Shown here: positions 52,986 through 62,730 of the stretch, one piece after another
Position numbering within the stretch: the stretch's first letter is position 1
How the letters are laid out: each line of letters begins with the position of its first letter
Origin: Hirsutella rhossiliensis
Lineage: Eukaryota > Ascomycota > Sordariomycetes > Hypocreales > Ophiocordycipitaceae
NCBI RefSeq assembly: GCF_020360975.1
Contig: NW_025408673.1
Coordinates: 3,534,001 to 3,598,000 of the forward strand
DNA length: 64,000 nucleotides
Reading direction: 5' to 3'
The notes under the pieces: model-generated
What the model saw: the letters and a program-made list of their open reading frames with translations, nothing else
Told to the model about the DNA's origin: nothing
The model's database searches: none
Program-made: the position numbers and the translations under genes

Positions 52986-55900
52986 GTGTCTTATTCTCGT
53001 TCATTCCGCTGCACACGAATAGCTTCCACAATGAGCTCAGCTATTGATCTTGACGGCTCTTCGAAGGGCACCGTCCTTAACGGCCCTTCTGACTGGAAAC
53101 AATGGATTTCTATCATCAAGAAATTCGCCTCCTCCCATGACCTTTGGGACGTACTCAACCCTGCGATCCAGGGCAAGCCGGTTCTTCAGAAGCCTGTTGA
53201 GCCAACCTTTCGCCTAATCAATGCGGATGCATCTGATCTGGCCGATCTTTCCTCGGAAGAATTCCGACGACTCGAATTCCTACACACCCAGTACCGCAGC
53301 AAGCTACAGGGGTACAGAGACCAAGTGAAGGCCCTCGCTAGCCTTCAACAACACATTGTCAAGACCATCGGCAACTACTACAGCACCATTGCCGAAGAAC
53401 ACGACGTTGCGAAGCAATTATCCCTGCTTCAAGCACGAGTCGCTCCTACGGACTGGGCACTCGAGAGGGAAGTTCTTCAGCGTTATCGTTCGACTCTCCA
53501 ATCGCCTGACCGGACCAAGATCGAAGCTTGGATCACCCAATGGCAGAAAGTCCTCACTGAGGCAAGACAACTAGGACTTCCTGATGTACAGGACCTACGA
53601 CCTACCCAAGACTTCCTACAAGCTGTTTCGTCCATCAACGCTCCATTTACGGACTACTGGATCAACAAGATGGAAGACGAAGCTGCCTTCGGAAAGCCCC
53701 ATTGGCAACTAGACTTCCCAAACGGCATCAAGATCAGTGAGATCTTCGAACGAGCTCACCGCATCAAAACTGCTAACGTAAAGGGAGCCTTTGGAGCCTC
53801 CTTCCAAGGCAAGGGAGAAAGGGAGGGAAAAGATAAAAACAAGGGCTCATCAAGAGCTAAGCGAAACGAACAAGGCATCCCTGAATGCGTCTGTGGAAGA
53901 TTTCATCGCTACTCCGACTGCTTCTACCTTAATGAGACACGGCGACCCAACGGATGGGCTCCTGATCAGAAGGTTCAGAAGAAAATTGACGAAGCCTTGA
54001 GTTCAAATTCGTGGTTGCGCACCAAGATCGAATCCATCCAGAAAGGCAACCAGCAAGAAAAACCACAACCATCAGAGGACACAAACACTTCTCTCGTTAA
54101 AGGAGGTGCTTTTGCCAGCGTTACCGCAACAGTTACGGAGCATCCATCAGTTCCTAGACCATCTACGAGTTTCTATACAGGAAAGGCTGTCTACCCTCTA
54201 CGGGACTCCTTCATCCTCGACTCTGGATCTGACACGCACATCTGTAACAACAGATCACGCTTTCTTGACTATACCGCACTTGCAGAGCCAGAAGAGCTGT
54301 TTGCAGGCGATAGTCGACTTCAAATCATTGGCTACGGCATGGTCCGTATGAGACTTGAAAATGGACTCTTTCAACTCAACGACGTTGCCTTCGTGCCAAA
54401 CTTCCACACCAACATCGCATCTCTTGACCGCTTTCTTGCAAAGGGATACAACTGGAATCCATCATCCGGTTGCGTTTCCAAGGATGATCAGGAAGTATTT
54501 CACACCATTCGCCGATACCGACAACCGGTTATCGAGTACAACCCCATTGAGGAAGAAACAAACTCTTCCAACTTCACTTCGTCGTCTCCACGACCGATTC
54601 AAACCGCTGACGCCACACTTTGGCATAAGCGTCTTGGGCACCTCAACGCTCAAGCTCTCGAACATCTTGTTGCAAACACAACAGGATCGAAAATTAAAGG
54701 CCCAATCACCATTGACTGCGAGGCCTGTTCCCTTGCAAAGGGAAAGAAGGTTGTTTCACGCCGACCTTCTCAAAACAAGTCACCACGACCCTTCTGGAGA
54801 ATTTACATCGATATCTTCTCTATGAACACCTCATTTAACGGCAAAGGAGCCGTTCTTCTTGTCAAAGATGAATTCACAAGTATCATTTTCATCTACCTTC
54901 TAAATGACGTGAGCCAAGAATCCGTCATGACAGCTCTAAAGAACCATGAGGCTATGATTCAACGCCAATGGAACCTTCACATTTGCATTATTCACCGAGA
55001 CAACGATCGTGCTCTTCAGACTGCCTATGAGTCCTGGATTGAGGAAAAGGGGATTCAAGATGAGCCTACAGCCCCTTATACTCCTGCTCAGAACGGCGCT
55101 GCAGAACGATCTGGGGGGGTAATAGCCGCCCAGGCAAGAACGATGAGGATTGACGCCAATCTTCCATCGGATCTTTGGCCTGAAACTTGGAAAGCAGCAG
55201 TGTTCTTGCATAACAGATCGCCCATGCAGCACCGCAACTTCCAGACACCCTTCCAGCTGCTTCATCAGTGGCTGCGTAAAAACAACAGAGATACAGGCTA
55301 TCAGCAGCTCCAGCCTGACATCTCTTTTCTCAAAGCGTACGGCTGCCGAGCCTACCCTTTGACATACAAGGCCCTTCAGAACAAACAGAAAAAGGACCTC
55401 AAGACCGACCCTCACACGGAAATCGGTTATCTAGTGGGCTACGACTCCACTAACATTTTCAGGATTTGGATCCCTTCGTCATCCGAAGTCCGAAGGCTCA
55501 GAGATGTGACCTTTAACGAACACAAGTTCTACGAAGGAAAGGTAGAGCCACAGGAGCCTATCCCTCAACGCTTAGAAGTACAGCTTCCAGCACACATCGA
55601 AGATGAATCGGAATACGAGGAAATCCCTACTCGTATGGAAGAGCCTAATCCTCAACCGGACACCCCTTCTTCGACTACATCTGGTCAAGAAGACGCCAGC
55701 ACCATCCAGGTTCAACAGGAACCCTCTGAACACGAAGATTCAGAGGATGAGCTTCACGACGCGGATAACCCGTACCCGACGCCTGATCCCGCTCAGAGCG
55801 ATCAGCAACTTCGACGCTCATCACGTCCGCCCAAGCCACGGAACTTCGGCAGCTTTGCCAGTTCCCAAAACCACTTTCACAGCTCTTTCTTTCTCGGACG

Positions 55901-57536
55901 AGAAGAAAAGCTACATCGTCGCTCTTTGCCCCCAGAGCCGACGTCGTACAAGGAACTGAGTACACACCGCTTTGGCCCTCAATTCAAAGAAGCAGCTCAC
56001 GCTGAATGGAAATCCCTCCAACAGAGAGGAACCTTCAAGGCTGTTCCGCGAGACCAAGCAACAGGCAGGCCGTTGCCCCTGACCTGGGTGTTCAAGTACA
56101 AATTTGACAAGCATGGCTTCCTTATCAAGTTTAAAGCCCGCTTGTGCGTTAGGGGAGACCTTCAGAAGCTGGGTGACAAGGACACCTATGCTGCCACACT
56201 TGCCGGAAGATCCTTCCGAGTTCTTATGGCTATTACAGCTAAATTCGACCTTGAGACCCGACAGCTCGACGCAGTTAACGCCTTTACCAATGCCCTCTTA
56301 GACGACGAGGAGGAGGTCTATGTGTTATTTCCTGACGGATACTATAGACAAGGCTGGGTTCTTCGCCTCATCCGAGCCCTCTATGGCCTTAGGCGTTCTC
56401 CCCTCCTTTGGCAGAAAGAGCTTACTGCAGCATTCAAGGAGCTCGGTCTTTTACAGTGTCCAGACGAGCCCTGCATCTTCCAGAACGACTGGCTCACAGT
56501 CTTCTTCTTCGTTGATGACATCGTCTTCCTCCATCGCAAGGGTAGTCAAGATGCAGCCGATCAGATGGTTGCAGCCCTCAAGAGGAAGTACGCCATGACA
56601 GATCAAGGAGAATTGCAGTGGTTTCTCGGTATTCGGGTTCTCCGAGACCGAAGTAACGGGAAGCTTTGGCTTTGCCAAGACTCCTACATTGAAAGGATGG
56701 TTCAACGATTCGGCCTTCGATGCCTCGACACCTTCAAAGGAGCCCCTTTCCCATGCAATGAAGTCCGGCCAAACACAGGACAGGCTTCTCAAGACCAGAT
56801 TCAGCTCTATCAAAGCAAAGTTGGATCGCTGAACTATGCCGCGTGCATCACTCGTCCGGATATAGCCAAACCAGCATCTAAACTAGCTGAATTCCTTCAC
56901 AACCCTTCCGAGCTTCATTCTAAGCTCGCGGACCATCTGATTGAGTACCTATACGCCACTAGGTATCTCGCCATTCAGTTTTCAGGCACCTCTAGCCTCG
57001 ACAGAGACCATATTGCTCCAATCCAAGCTCAACATCACAGCGACTTTCAGAGCGCTTCAGACGCCGCTTTCGCTGATGATAAGGAAACACGCAAGTCATC
57101 ACAGGGTTCAATCCTTACCCTCTTCGGCGGCCCTATCGCATGGAAAGCCGGGAAACAGGATACAGTTACGACCTCGTCAACAGAAGCAGAGCTTCTTGCC
57201 CTTACACACACAGCTAAGGAGACCATCGCCACGTTCCGTCTGTTCAAGCAGCTTTCTCTTAAGCTCGACGGAAAACCAACCGTCCAATGTGACAACACAC
57301 AGACTATTCGTCTAGTTACACAGGATATACCTCGCCTTCGCACCGCCCTTCGTCACATCGACATCCATACTTGTTGGGCTAGGCAGGCATTCGAGGAAGG
57401 CCTCTATAGTCTCGTCTATACGCCAACTTCTGAAATGATCGCAGATGGCCTCACCAAGGTCCTTCCAGGCCAGAAATTTACTAACTTCGTTAAACAACTC
57501 GGCCTCGTTGATATCTCTACGCTGCTAGGAATGTAG
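52986..57536 (+). CDS. Copia-2 gag-pol polyprotein, 1,516 codons
   Basis: A single open frame encodes all element proteins. An internal Met at 53,031 (MSSAIDLDGS) may be the true start. Gag (to about residue 350) has DWKQWISIIKKFASSHDLWD and a zinc-knuckle-like CVCGRFHRYSDC. The protease has FILDSGSDTHICN (about residue 408). GAG-pre-integrase is LWHKRLGHLN...CEACSLAKGKK. The integrase core has D in YIDIFSM, D in HRDNDRALQ (about residue 669) and E in NGAAERSGG. RT has LTWVFKYKFDKHGFL, KARLCVRGD, RQLDAVNAFTNA and FVDDIVFLH (about residue 1,175, replacing YVDD). RNase H has SDAAFADDKETRKSSQG (about residue 1,355), STEAELLAL, CDNTQT and EMIADGLTKVL. No stop or frameshift. A gag-heavy product would need processing or another mechanism, since gag and pol share a frame. 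Confidence 0.95.
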   Translation: MSYSRSFRCTRIASTMSSAIDLDGSSKGTVLNGPSDWKQWISIIKKFASSHDLWDVLNPAIQGKPVLQKPVEPTFRLINADASDLADLSSEEFRRLEFLHTQYRSKLQGYRDQVKALASLQQHIVKTIGNYYSTIAEEHDVAKQLSLLQARVAPTDWALEREVLQRYRSTLQSPDRTKIEAWITQWQKVLTEARQLGLPDVQDLRPTQDFLQAVSSINAPFTDYWINKMEDEAAFGKPHWQLDFPNGIKISEIFERAHRIKTANVKGAFGASFQGKGEREGKDKNKGSSRAKRNEQGIPECVCGRFHRYSDCFYLNETRRPNGWAPDQKVQKKIDEALSSNSWLRTKIESIQKGNQQEKPQPSEDTNTSLVKGGAFASVTATVTEHPSVPRPSTSFYTGKAVYPLRDSFILDSGSDTHICNNRSRFLDYTALAEPEELFAGDSRLQIIGYGMVRMRLENGLFQLNDVAFVPNFHTNIASLDRFLAKGYNWNPSSGCVSKDDQEVFHTIRRYRQPVIEYNPIEEETNSSNFTSSSPRPIQTADATLWHKRLGHLNAQALEHLVANTTGSKIKGPITIDCEACSLAKGKKVVSRRPSQNKSPRPFWRIYIDIFSMNTSFNGKGAVLLVKDEFTSIIFIYLLNDVSQESVMTALKNHEAMIQRQWNLHICIIHRDNDRALQTAYESWIEEKGIQDEPTAPYTPAQNGAAERSGGVIAAQARTMRIDANLPSDLWPETWKAAVFLHNRSPMQHRNFQTPFQLLHQWLRKNNRDTGYQQLQPDISFLKAYGCRAYPLTYKALQNKQKKDLKTDPHTEIGYLVGYDSTNIFRIWIPSSSEVRRLRDVTFNEHKFYEGKVEPQEPIPQRLEVQLPAHIEDESEYEEIPTRMEEPNPQPDTPSSTTSGQEDASTIQVQQEPSEHEDSEDELHDADNPYPTPDPAQSDQQLRRSSRPPKPRNFGSFASSQNHFHSSFFLGREEKLHRRSLPPEPTSYKELSTHRFGPQFKEAAHAEWKSLQQRGTFKAVPRDQATGRPLPLTWVFKYKFDKHGFLIKFKARLCVRGDLQKLGDKDTYAATLAGRSFRVLMAITAKFDLETRQLDAVNAFTNALLDDEEEVYVLFPDGYYRQGWVLRLIRALYGLRRSPLLWQKELTAAFKELGLLQCPDEPCIFQNDWLTVFFFVDDIVFLHRKGSQDAADQMVAALKRKYAMTDQGELQWFLGIRVLRDRSNGKLWLCQDSYIERMVQRFGLRCLDTFKGAPFPCNEVRPNTGQASQDQIQLYQSKVGSLNYAACITRPDIAKPASKLAEFLHNPSELHSKLADHLIEYLYATRYLAIQFSGTSSLDRDHIAPIQAQHHSDFQSASDAAFADDKETRKSSQGSILTLFGGPIAWKAGKQDTVTTSSTEAELLALTHTAKETIATFRLFKQLSLKLDGKPTVQCDNTQTIRLVTQDIPRLRTALRHIDIHTCWARQAFEEGLYSLVYTPTSEMIADGLTKVLPGQKFTNFVKQLGLVDISTLLGM

Positions 57537-57577
57537 TTTCTTTCTTTCAGTTTGCACTGCCAACCGCCAGCACAACC

Positions 57578-57587
57578 TGGGGGGGTA
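57578..57587 (+). other. Copia-2 polypurine tract
   Basis: TGGGGGGGTA directly abuts the 3' LTR start TGTCACAC at 57,588. It would prime plus-strand synthesis. Confidence 0.7.
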
Positions 57588-57796
57588 TGTCACACGGAGT
57601 ACATCAGCCTCCAACAGTCTGAAACCCTGACTCGCACAGTAGTCACCACCTCAACAGTCACAGAACCTTCTATCAGCTTCTAGTCACTCATTCGCATCGC
57701 CTATAAAGATGCAGCACATTATACACTCTAGATAGGAAAATCAAGAGTCTTCCAGTCCCTGATCTTTATGCTCACTTGCTCATCCTCCGTGCGATA
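57588..57796 (+). repeat. Copia-2 3' LTR
   Basis: 209 bp, identical by eye to the 5' LTR. Followed by TGGGA, the target duplication. Confidence 0.92.
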
Positions 57797-57801
57797 TGGG
57801 A

Positions 57802-58070
57802 TGTCGATGACCTTCTAGGTCAGGCTGGTTGTGATAGCTTCTAGCAGCGTTGACTTGATCACTCAACGCTGGGGGGTGTGTCGCATATCAAGCCTGCCTA
57901 GGATGATTACTCATGAAGTGGCGATATTACTACGCAACGCCGCTGTTGCCTTCTAGGCAACAGCTAATGCGTAGGCAGGCAACAAGCCTTTCATTTGTGT
58001 ATAAAGAGCTGCATAATTCCCTGCAGCTCGTTCACTCACTTCTTGTTCTTTAGATAATTCTCATCAATTG
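57802..58070 (+). repeat. Copia-3 3' end and LTR
   Basis: Right of Copia-2 the Copia-3 frame resumes for a few codons (TGTCGATGACCTTCTAG). A G-tract (57,871-57,876) is followed by an LTR beginning TGTCGCATATC at 57,879. The LTR contains a perfect 9-bp hairpin, GCTGTTGCC and GGCAACAGC with loop TTCTA (about 57,946-57,968), and TGTATAAAGAGC (about 57,998). The LTR end is not certain. The start of this LTR also occurs at 793-871. Confidence 0.75.
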
Positions 58071-59184
58071 CCTGATGCCATCTCTGACCCGTGTGGAGCC
58101 AAATGTCTGACAAACAGTCATGAGTCTTGTCCCTCCGCTGAGTAAAGTCGGACGAGGCTCAAACCTGACCTTGTCCCAGTCGTCTATGCACTTGCAGATG
58201 ATCCGCTCAACTGAAACACCCGCCGCGTTCTGCAATCGGAAGATCGGACATGACTACCGCCCCCTCAATATTCATGTTTATCATCCCAACTCACCCGTTA
58301 ACATGCAGACTAGCCATCCTAACTCAAATCCCGCCTTTATCTTGACCCACTGTCGGCCGTTCTAGATTCGCAAGTCATGAACGCCGACTCGCGGCCGTGG
58401 TGAGTCAACCAGAACTCGCACTGTACGGACGGATCCTCGCCCGCCACTCTGTCATCCCCGATCGACCGGCCCATGCTAAACATGACGCTCTGGCCCTGGA
58501 GCTGATCGAGCTCCTCCCCACGAGTCCCACTTGGGCAACACATCATGTCGACTCGCACCAGCTTCCCCGATTACCTGAGCCGGCAAAAGTGCTCGACAGA
58601 GTAGTTAGCATTAAATGACTACTCGTGCCCGCCCCCACTTTAAAGTGGTAGTAAGTACTTGAAAAGCGGTGGATTGTTAAGCGGTCCCTATTACAGTACC
58701 AAGCCATCGGTTTACTTTAAACATACCACCGTTTTAAGTGACGCTAATATTTCATCTCCTCAACCCTCGCTGAGGCCTGACTAAGTGCAATGCATCTAGG
58801 CAGGACTAACTTCGGCCGCATTAGATTGAATGACGCTAGATTTTTTTCTGGGAGTTCTAGCAGGACCAGTTTGGTCAGATTTTATACAGGAACTTTCCCC
58901 GTCATTGTACCGGCTTTCGACCTATGAATTCCACGTCGTCCCCCGCAACATATCGCCTAGATCTTCAATGAACTCTGCGGCCGCTTGCTCATTGATTCGG
59001 CCCTTGCTATTCGTATCGTCACATTTCCTCAATACATTTATGTTTCTCGGTATATTAAAGACTCAAAACCACGTATAACCGGAGTTCAGAGCCCGATCGA
59101 CTCAACACCCGATTCTCGACAGTCGGGAATAAGCCCATGACTGTCCCCTGAACGCCCAAGACAACATCAAAGCGTCATCCTACC
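58071..59184. other. Intergenic stretch with a palindromic repeat
   Basis: No gene supported. It contains the perfect 14-bp palindrome CCACTTTAAAGTGG (58,635-58,648) and an imperfect inverted pair AAGTACTTGAAAAGCGGTGG and CCACCGTTTTAAGTGACG about 60-90 bp apart, which could be a decayed miniature element. Upstream of the next gene, GGTATATTAAAGAC (about 59,047-59,060) is TATA-like, about 125-140 nt before its ATG. Confidence 0.45.
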
Positions 59185-60392
59185 ATGAAGGGCCTCTGGC
59201 TGCCGACATTATGGGCTCTCCTTGTGCTGGTCCTGGGCTTTGGCCAAAGCCTGCCCTCGGCTGAGGTCATTCACAGCATGGGCAAACGTGGCGTGGCAGT
59301 AAGCAAACCGGCACCTGATCCCGAACAACCAACGACCGTCTGGCGTGGTGAAAAGTTTCGGACTCCTCAGGAGGTTGAAGCCGCTGGCGGCATGTTCTCT
59401 CGAGGCCTTGAAAAACAGCGAAGAGGTGAAACCCTTACGAAGGAAGAAATTGAGAGTGGCAGCAGCTTGAGCATGCCAAGGGCAACAGAATAGCAAACTC
59501 GCAATATGTGTCGACGGCTTCAGATCCGGCCCTGGGGTTGCGGTTCGGTCGCGGTGGGGATCAAAACGGCGAGTCAAACGGATACCTCTATCGCATACAC
59601 GCCGATACAAAAGCCATCGACGTGGATGCGTCCCTTGGCGGTACAGCCCTACAAAGGCCAAACAGAGCATGCATTCATAGGGGCATCCCATTCGACCAAA
59701 TCGAAGGCTGGTACGAATTGAAGGGGATCAAAGACACAGACGTACTCGAAACGATTAAGCGAGGAGAGTCTCCGGGGCGTGTAGAATTCATTAAGAGCCC
59801 CAAGTTTAACGAAGAAAAGTATCGCTATCAGAAAGGAAGCGGAGCACGGCCTCAGATCGCCGGGTTTCCTGAGACCTCTGACGCATGGAAGGAAAAGCCG
59901 TGGAACCAATACAAGGACCAGAAAGTGTTAGATAATCTGGGCAATTTCTATTGGAACAAGGTATGTGGAGGCACAAGCTGCAACAAAGACTTCCAGCCTC
60001 TCGTTTCTCAGCCGCTGCCCCAACCAGATGCAGGCAAAGATGGGTCGTCGGGTCCAAATGAGAATGGGGAACCGCTGTGCAAGCGCAGCAATGGATGCAG
60101 AAATGGTGCAGAACCGGCCAACAAGAACCAAGAGGCCAACAAGAACAACGGCGAAAAGACAACGGGACCCCCGGCCGACAACAAACCCCCAGCCAACAAC
60201 AAACCGCAGCCGCAGCCCGATATAAACCAACAGGGGAATACCGGAAAGCCCGGTCCCGAGCCAGATTCCGAACCGGTCAAGAACCGTCCGCAAAAAGCTC
60301 TGAAGACTTTTGGTTTTATTCCTGGCTTTACGTTCGGCCTTCTTACGGCAATTGTTACTTGTGAAGCACATGAAAAAATGGTAAGTTTCTAA
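59185..60392 (+). pseudogene. Heat-labile enterotoxin A-like secreted protein, frame broken
   Basis: The first frame (59,185-59,493) has a signal peptide (MKGLWLPTLWALLVLVLGFG) and an enterotoxin-A-like start: VWRGEKFRTPQEVEAAGGMF and FSRGLE. The frame changes near 59,470 and stops at 59,493. The rest of the domain is in another frame from about 59,475: an STS-like YVSTASDP, YLYRIHAD, GIPFDQIEGWYEL, then a Pro/Asn/Lys-rich linker and a hydrophobic end. The family (Enterotoxin_a; ADP-ribosyltransferase fold) is known in insect-associated Hypocreales. In the open frame the region where the paired acidic catalytic residues are expected, about 59,640-59,690, does not show them, and another frame is open there. 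So it reads as a decayed or mis-sequenced gene, and activity is doubtful. A GTAAGT donor at 60,381 suggests splicing to the next exon. Confidence 0.75.
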
Positions 60393-60394
60393 CC

Positions 60395-60976
60395 GTGACT
60401 AATGACAAATTTAACATCGGCGGTATGCTAATCGGCCTTGAGCGGAACCAGCAAGAGCAGGTGCATCCAGTGGCGCCGCCGCAGGACCTTACCCTTTGGG
60501 AGAGAATCAAAAAAATCCCTGAAACTCTACTCTCGATCGGGCCGACTTTCATAAAGCTATTTAGCGAGGAAAACTGGGTGGCTTTTAAGAAGTCTGGTGC
60601 CGACTTGCTAAAAGAGCTAGGGGGAATTCCAGAGGCGGTGAAAAGCGCTATACACGACCTCACAAATGCGGAAAATCTCGAGGCTTTCGAGAAGTCTGCT
60701 CGAGACCTCGGAAAAGGGTTAAGCGAAGTTCCGGGGGCGGTGGTAAGCGGTGTACATGACGTCGCAAACCCGGAAAATCATGACGCTTTTGCGAGGTCTC
60801 TTGGCGACCTCGCAAAAGCGGTAGGTGAAATTCCGGCTTCTTTGGAAGGGGGTTTTGACGACCTCAAAAAAGCCCCAACCGACATCGCAGCAGCATTTCA
60901 GAAGCTGCCTGGACAGCTGGCGAAAGCTGCTGCAGATTTCATGACTGAGTACAATAAGTTTGTAAGTTACCCATGA
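60395..60976 (+). CDS. Exon or ORF with three 34-residue amphipathic repeats
   Basis: An open frame with no recognised domain. Three repeats of about 34 residues begin ENWVAFKKSGADLLKELGG, ENLEAFEKSARDLGKGLSE and ENHDAFARSLGDLAKAVGE, each followed by a IP-A/S-xxxxxxxD helix-like part. It is probably the C-terminal exon of the enterotoxin-like gene. A GTAAGT donor at 60,381 and an AG at 60,441-60,442 give a 62-nt phase-0 intron that joins the upstream frame to this one at CGGAACCAG. A second GTAAGT at 60,962, right after the last helix codons, hints at a further short intron. It could instead be a separate small gene starting MTNDKFNIGG. Function unknown. Confidence 0.6.
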   Translation: MTNDKFNIGGMLIGLERNQQEQVHPVAPPQDLTLWERIKKIPETLLSIGPTFIKLFSEENWVAFKKSGADLLKELGGIPEAVKSAIHDLTNAENLEAFEKSARDLGKGLSEVPGAVVSGVHDVANPENHDAFARSLGDLAKAVGEIPASLEGGFDDLKKAPTDIAAAFQKLPGQLAKAAADFMTEYNKFVSYP

Positions 60977-61725
60977 CCGACGAGTCTGACTGCCAGTGAC
61001 ACTGCTGATAAACCTGTCAAATCTAGTTACCAGTAAGTTCTCACCATTACTAAACGAGTCTAATTGCCGACGGCATGCTGATACGGCTGGCAACTCTAGC
61101 CTGGTTCCAACCAGAGAAAAATTGCCGACTCTATTTTCCTAAGTTTGCCGCCAGCCATTCCACTGACTCAGTTCGCGAAGCTTTCAGTAGCTGGGAAGAG
61201 TTGGGTCCAGTGTTATACGGCGAATTCGCCAAAAGTTACGGCAAGTGTGGATCCACGCTCGGAAATATGAACAGTTCATCCATATGATTCGGCGGGCCCA
61301 CAAGCATGGACCCGTTATAGCGCCCGGCCTCGACGTCGATTTGGCCCGAAAACCGACGGGCTTCCACGCACTAGATAACGTCGTGTCGCATCGAGCGGAC
61401 CCTGTTTGGAAGGAGGATACTTGGTTCCTGTGTATGCAGATATCGGGGTCCCTCCTGACAGCTATTTAAGCTGGGATAGGCCTGCGAGGCGGATCGGTCG
61501 TCGGCGTGTCTCCTGGTGACGAAGCTGAAATGGCCCATAGCTGAACAGCCGGGCGGCCCATGCCACGGGGGAGGCGGTGTGATCAATGGTCATGAATGGG
61601 GTTGTCTGATAAGGCGAGGGGGCACCAGGGTGAAGCAAGTAAGATGGACGAGAGGCAAGCGAGCAAGCAAGCAGGTCAAGGTATGCGTCAGTCGTCGCTT
61701 ACTAGGAAACCAGGCTTTCTAATCA
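60977..61725. other. Spacer with repeated intron-like units
   Basis: A third GTAAGTT sequence (61,033), followed by ACTAAACGAGTCTAATTGCC and GGCATGCTGATACGGC, resembles the intron at 60,381-60,442. So the end of the toxin-like gene may continue or was duplicated. Beyond about 61,150 I recognise nothing; only a few short frames exist. Confidence 0.4.
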
Positions 61726-61729
61726 TACG

Positions 61730-61810
61730 CCATACGCCATACGGACCTCTATGGTTTATGGCGTATGGTTTATTCCCGTATGGTCAACTAAATCATATAT
61801 GACCATACGG
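61730..61810. repeat. Two perfect inverted repeats with a CCATACG core
   Basis: CCATACGCCATA (61,730-61,741) pairs with TATGGCGTATGG (61,757-61,768). CCGTATGGTCA (61,776-61,786) pairs with TGACCATACGG (61,800-61,810). Both share a CCATACG-type core and lie just beyond the 3' side of the hAT remnant. Subterminal repeats are typical of hAT ends, but no element boundary is proved. Confidence 0.65.
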
Positions 61811-61849
61811 AAAATGACGTCATAGGCCACTATGTTCGCGTCGGGTGCC

Positions 61850-62640
61850 GATGATGCTGTTGTGTGTGATGTCCTCGAACAGTTCAATCTCCTCTACTGG
61901 CAGCCCTGCCGTTATCCCGCTGCGAATCCAGCTCTTCAAGCACTCCCCTTTTCAATTGTCGATGCTCCAAGAAGCATGCGATCCCATGAGATTGTACGCC
62001 GCGCCCCAGAGAAAGTGCGCTCAGGGTCAGCAGACATGGCAGGTATGGAGAGAATGTCTATTGCCATCTTTGATAATCGAGGAAAGCGCTCCTTCTGCTC
62101 AGCACGGAGCCACCAGGCGAGGAGAGCCATCGATTGGGATGGGCGGCTGAGAGGTGTAGGAGTCGTATTCGTCGGCGTCCTCTTCTGTGCCCACAACATC
62201 AAGCTCCTGTGCCAGCCGGTCATACTCATCGAGCTCCAATTCGGGAACGATAGAGGGAGTAGTAAGAACGGCGGGTAGGTTCTTGTATTCGTCTTCCCAT
62301 GCTTTCTTCACCCTGCGAAAATGTTCTTATGCCACGCCTTTGGCCAATTCTTTTGTACGTGGGCTTTGCCTCTGGATGGATGAAGAATAAGGGCTGCACC
62401 ATATGCCGGGCTCTCATCGGACAGCTGATAGTACTTGTCGAAAACGTACCAGCTCGTTAGCACCGGGCCTAGCAGCTGTTGATTCGTCCTGTATTTGTTG
62501 AAGGCAATTGATATACGGGCCCAACCACTTTACTACACGGGCGCTCCTTACACGGGCGGCGGTTTTAATTGGGCCAAAATTCTGCCGCCTGGTCCTTGCA
62601 CGTGGCAGGGTCTGTAGCCCCACCACCTGGCAGAAGGGGT
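61850..62640 (-). pseudogene. hAT transposase C-terminal remnant
   Basis: The frame 62,229-61,936 has the hAT dimerisation-domain signature LSIPAMSADPERTFSGARR followed by TISWDRMLLGASTIE. Upstream pieces in other frames (62,311-62,099: KKAWEDEYKNLPAVL; 62,417-62,226: FIHPEAKPTYKR-like) fit the region just before it in fungal hAT transposases. Nothing of the N-terminal BED finger or the catalytic core is visible in the window. It is a short, frameshifted relic on the minus strand. Confidence 0.8.
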
Positions 62641-62730
62641 GACATCCCAGCTGCCAGTTCTGTAGTGACAACTAACTCTCCCACAACCAACTTTCCGTCT
62701 GAGCAATCATTCGGTTAAGCACCAACCGGC

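Larger units (their letters stand above)
52749..57796 (+). mobile_element. Copia-2 LTR retrotransposon, apparently intact
   Basis: A 5,048-bp element with identical 209-bp LTRs, a perfect 5-bp duplication TGGGA (52,744-52,748 and 57,797-57,801), a primer-binding site, a polypurine tract and one uninterrupted gag-pol frame. It sits inside the last codons of the Copia-3 RNase H region. It is the only element in the window with no visible defect and is the best candidate for recent activity. Its LTRs run TG...TA rather than TG...CA. Confidence 0.93.
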
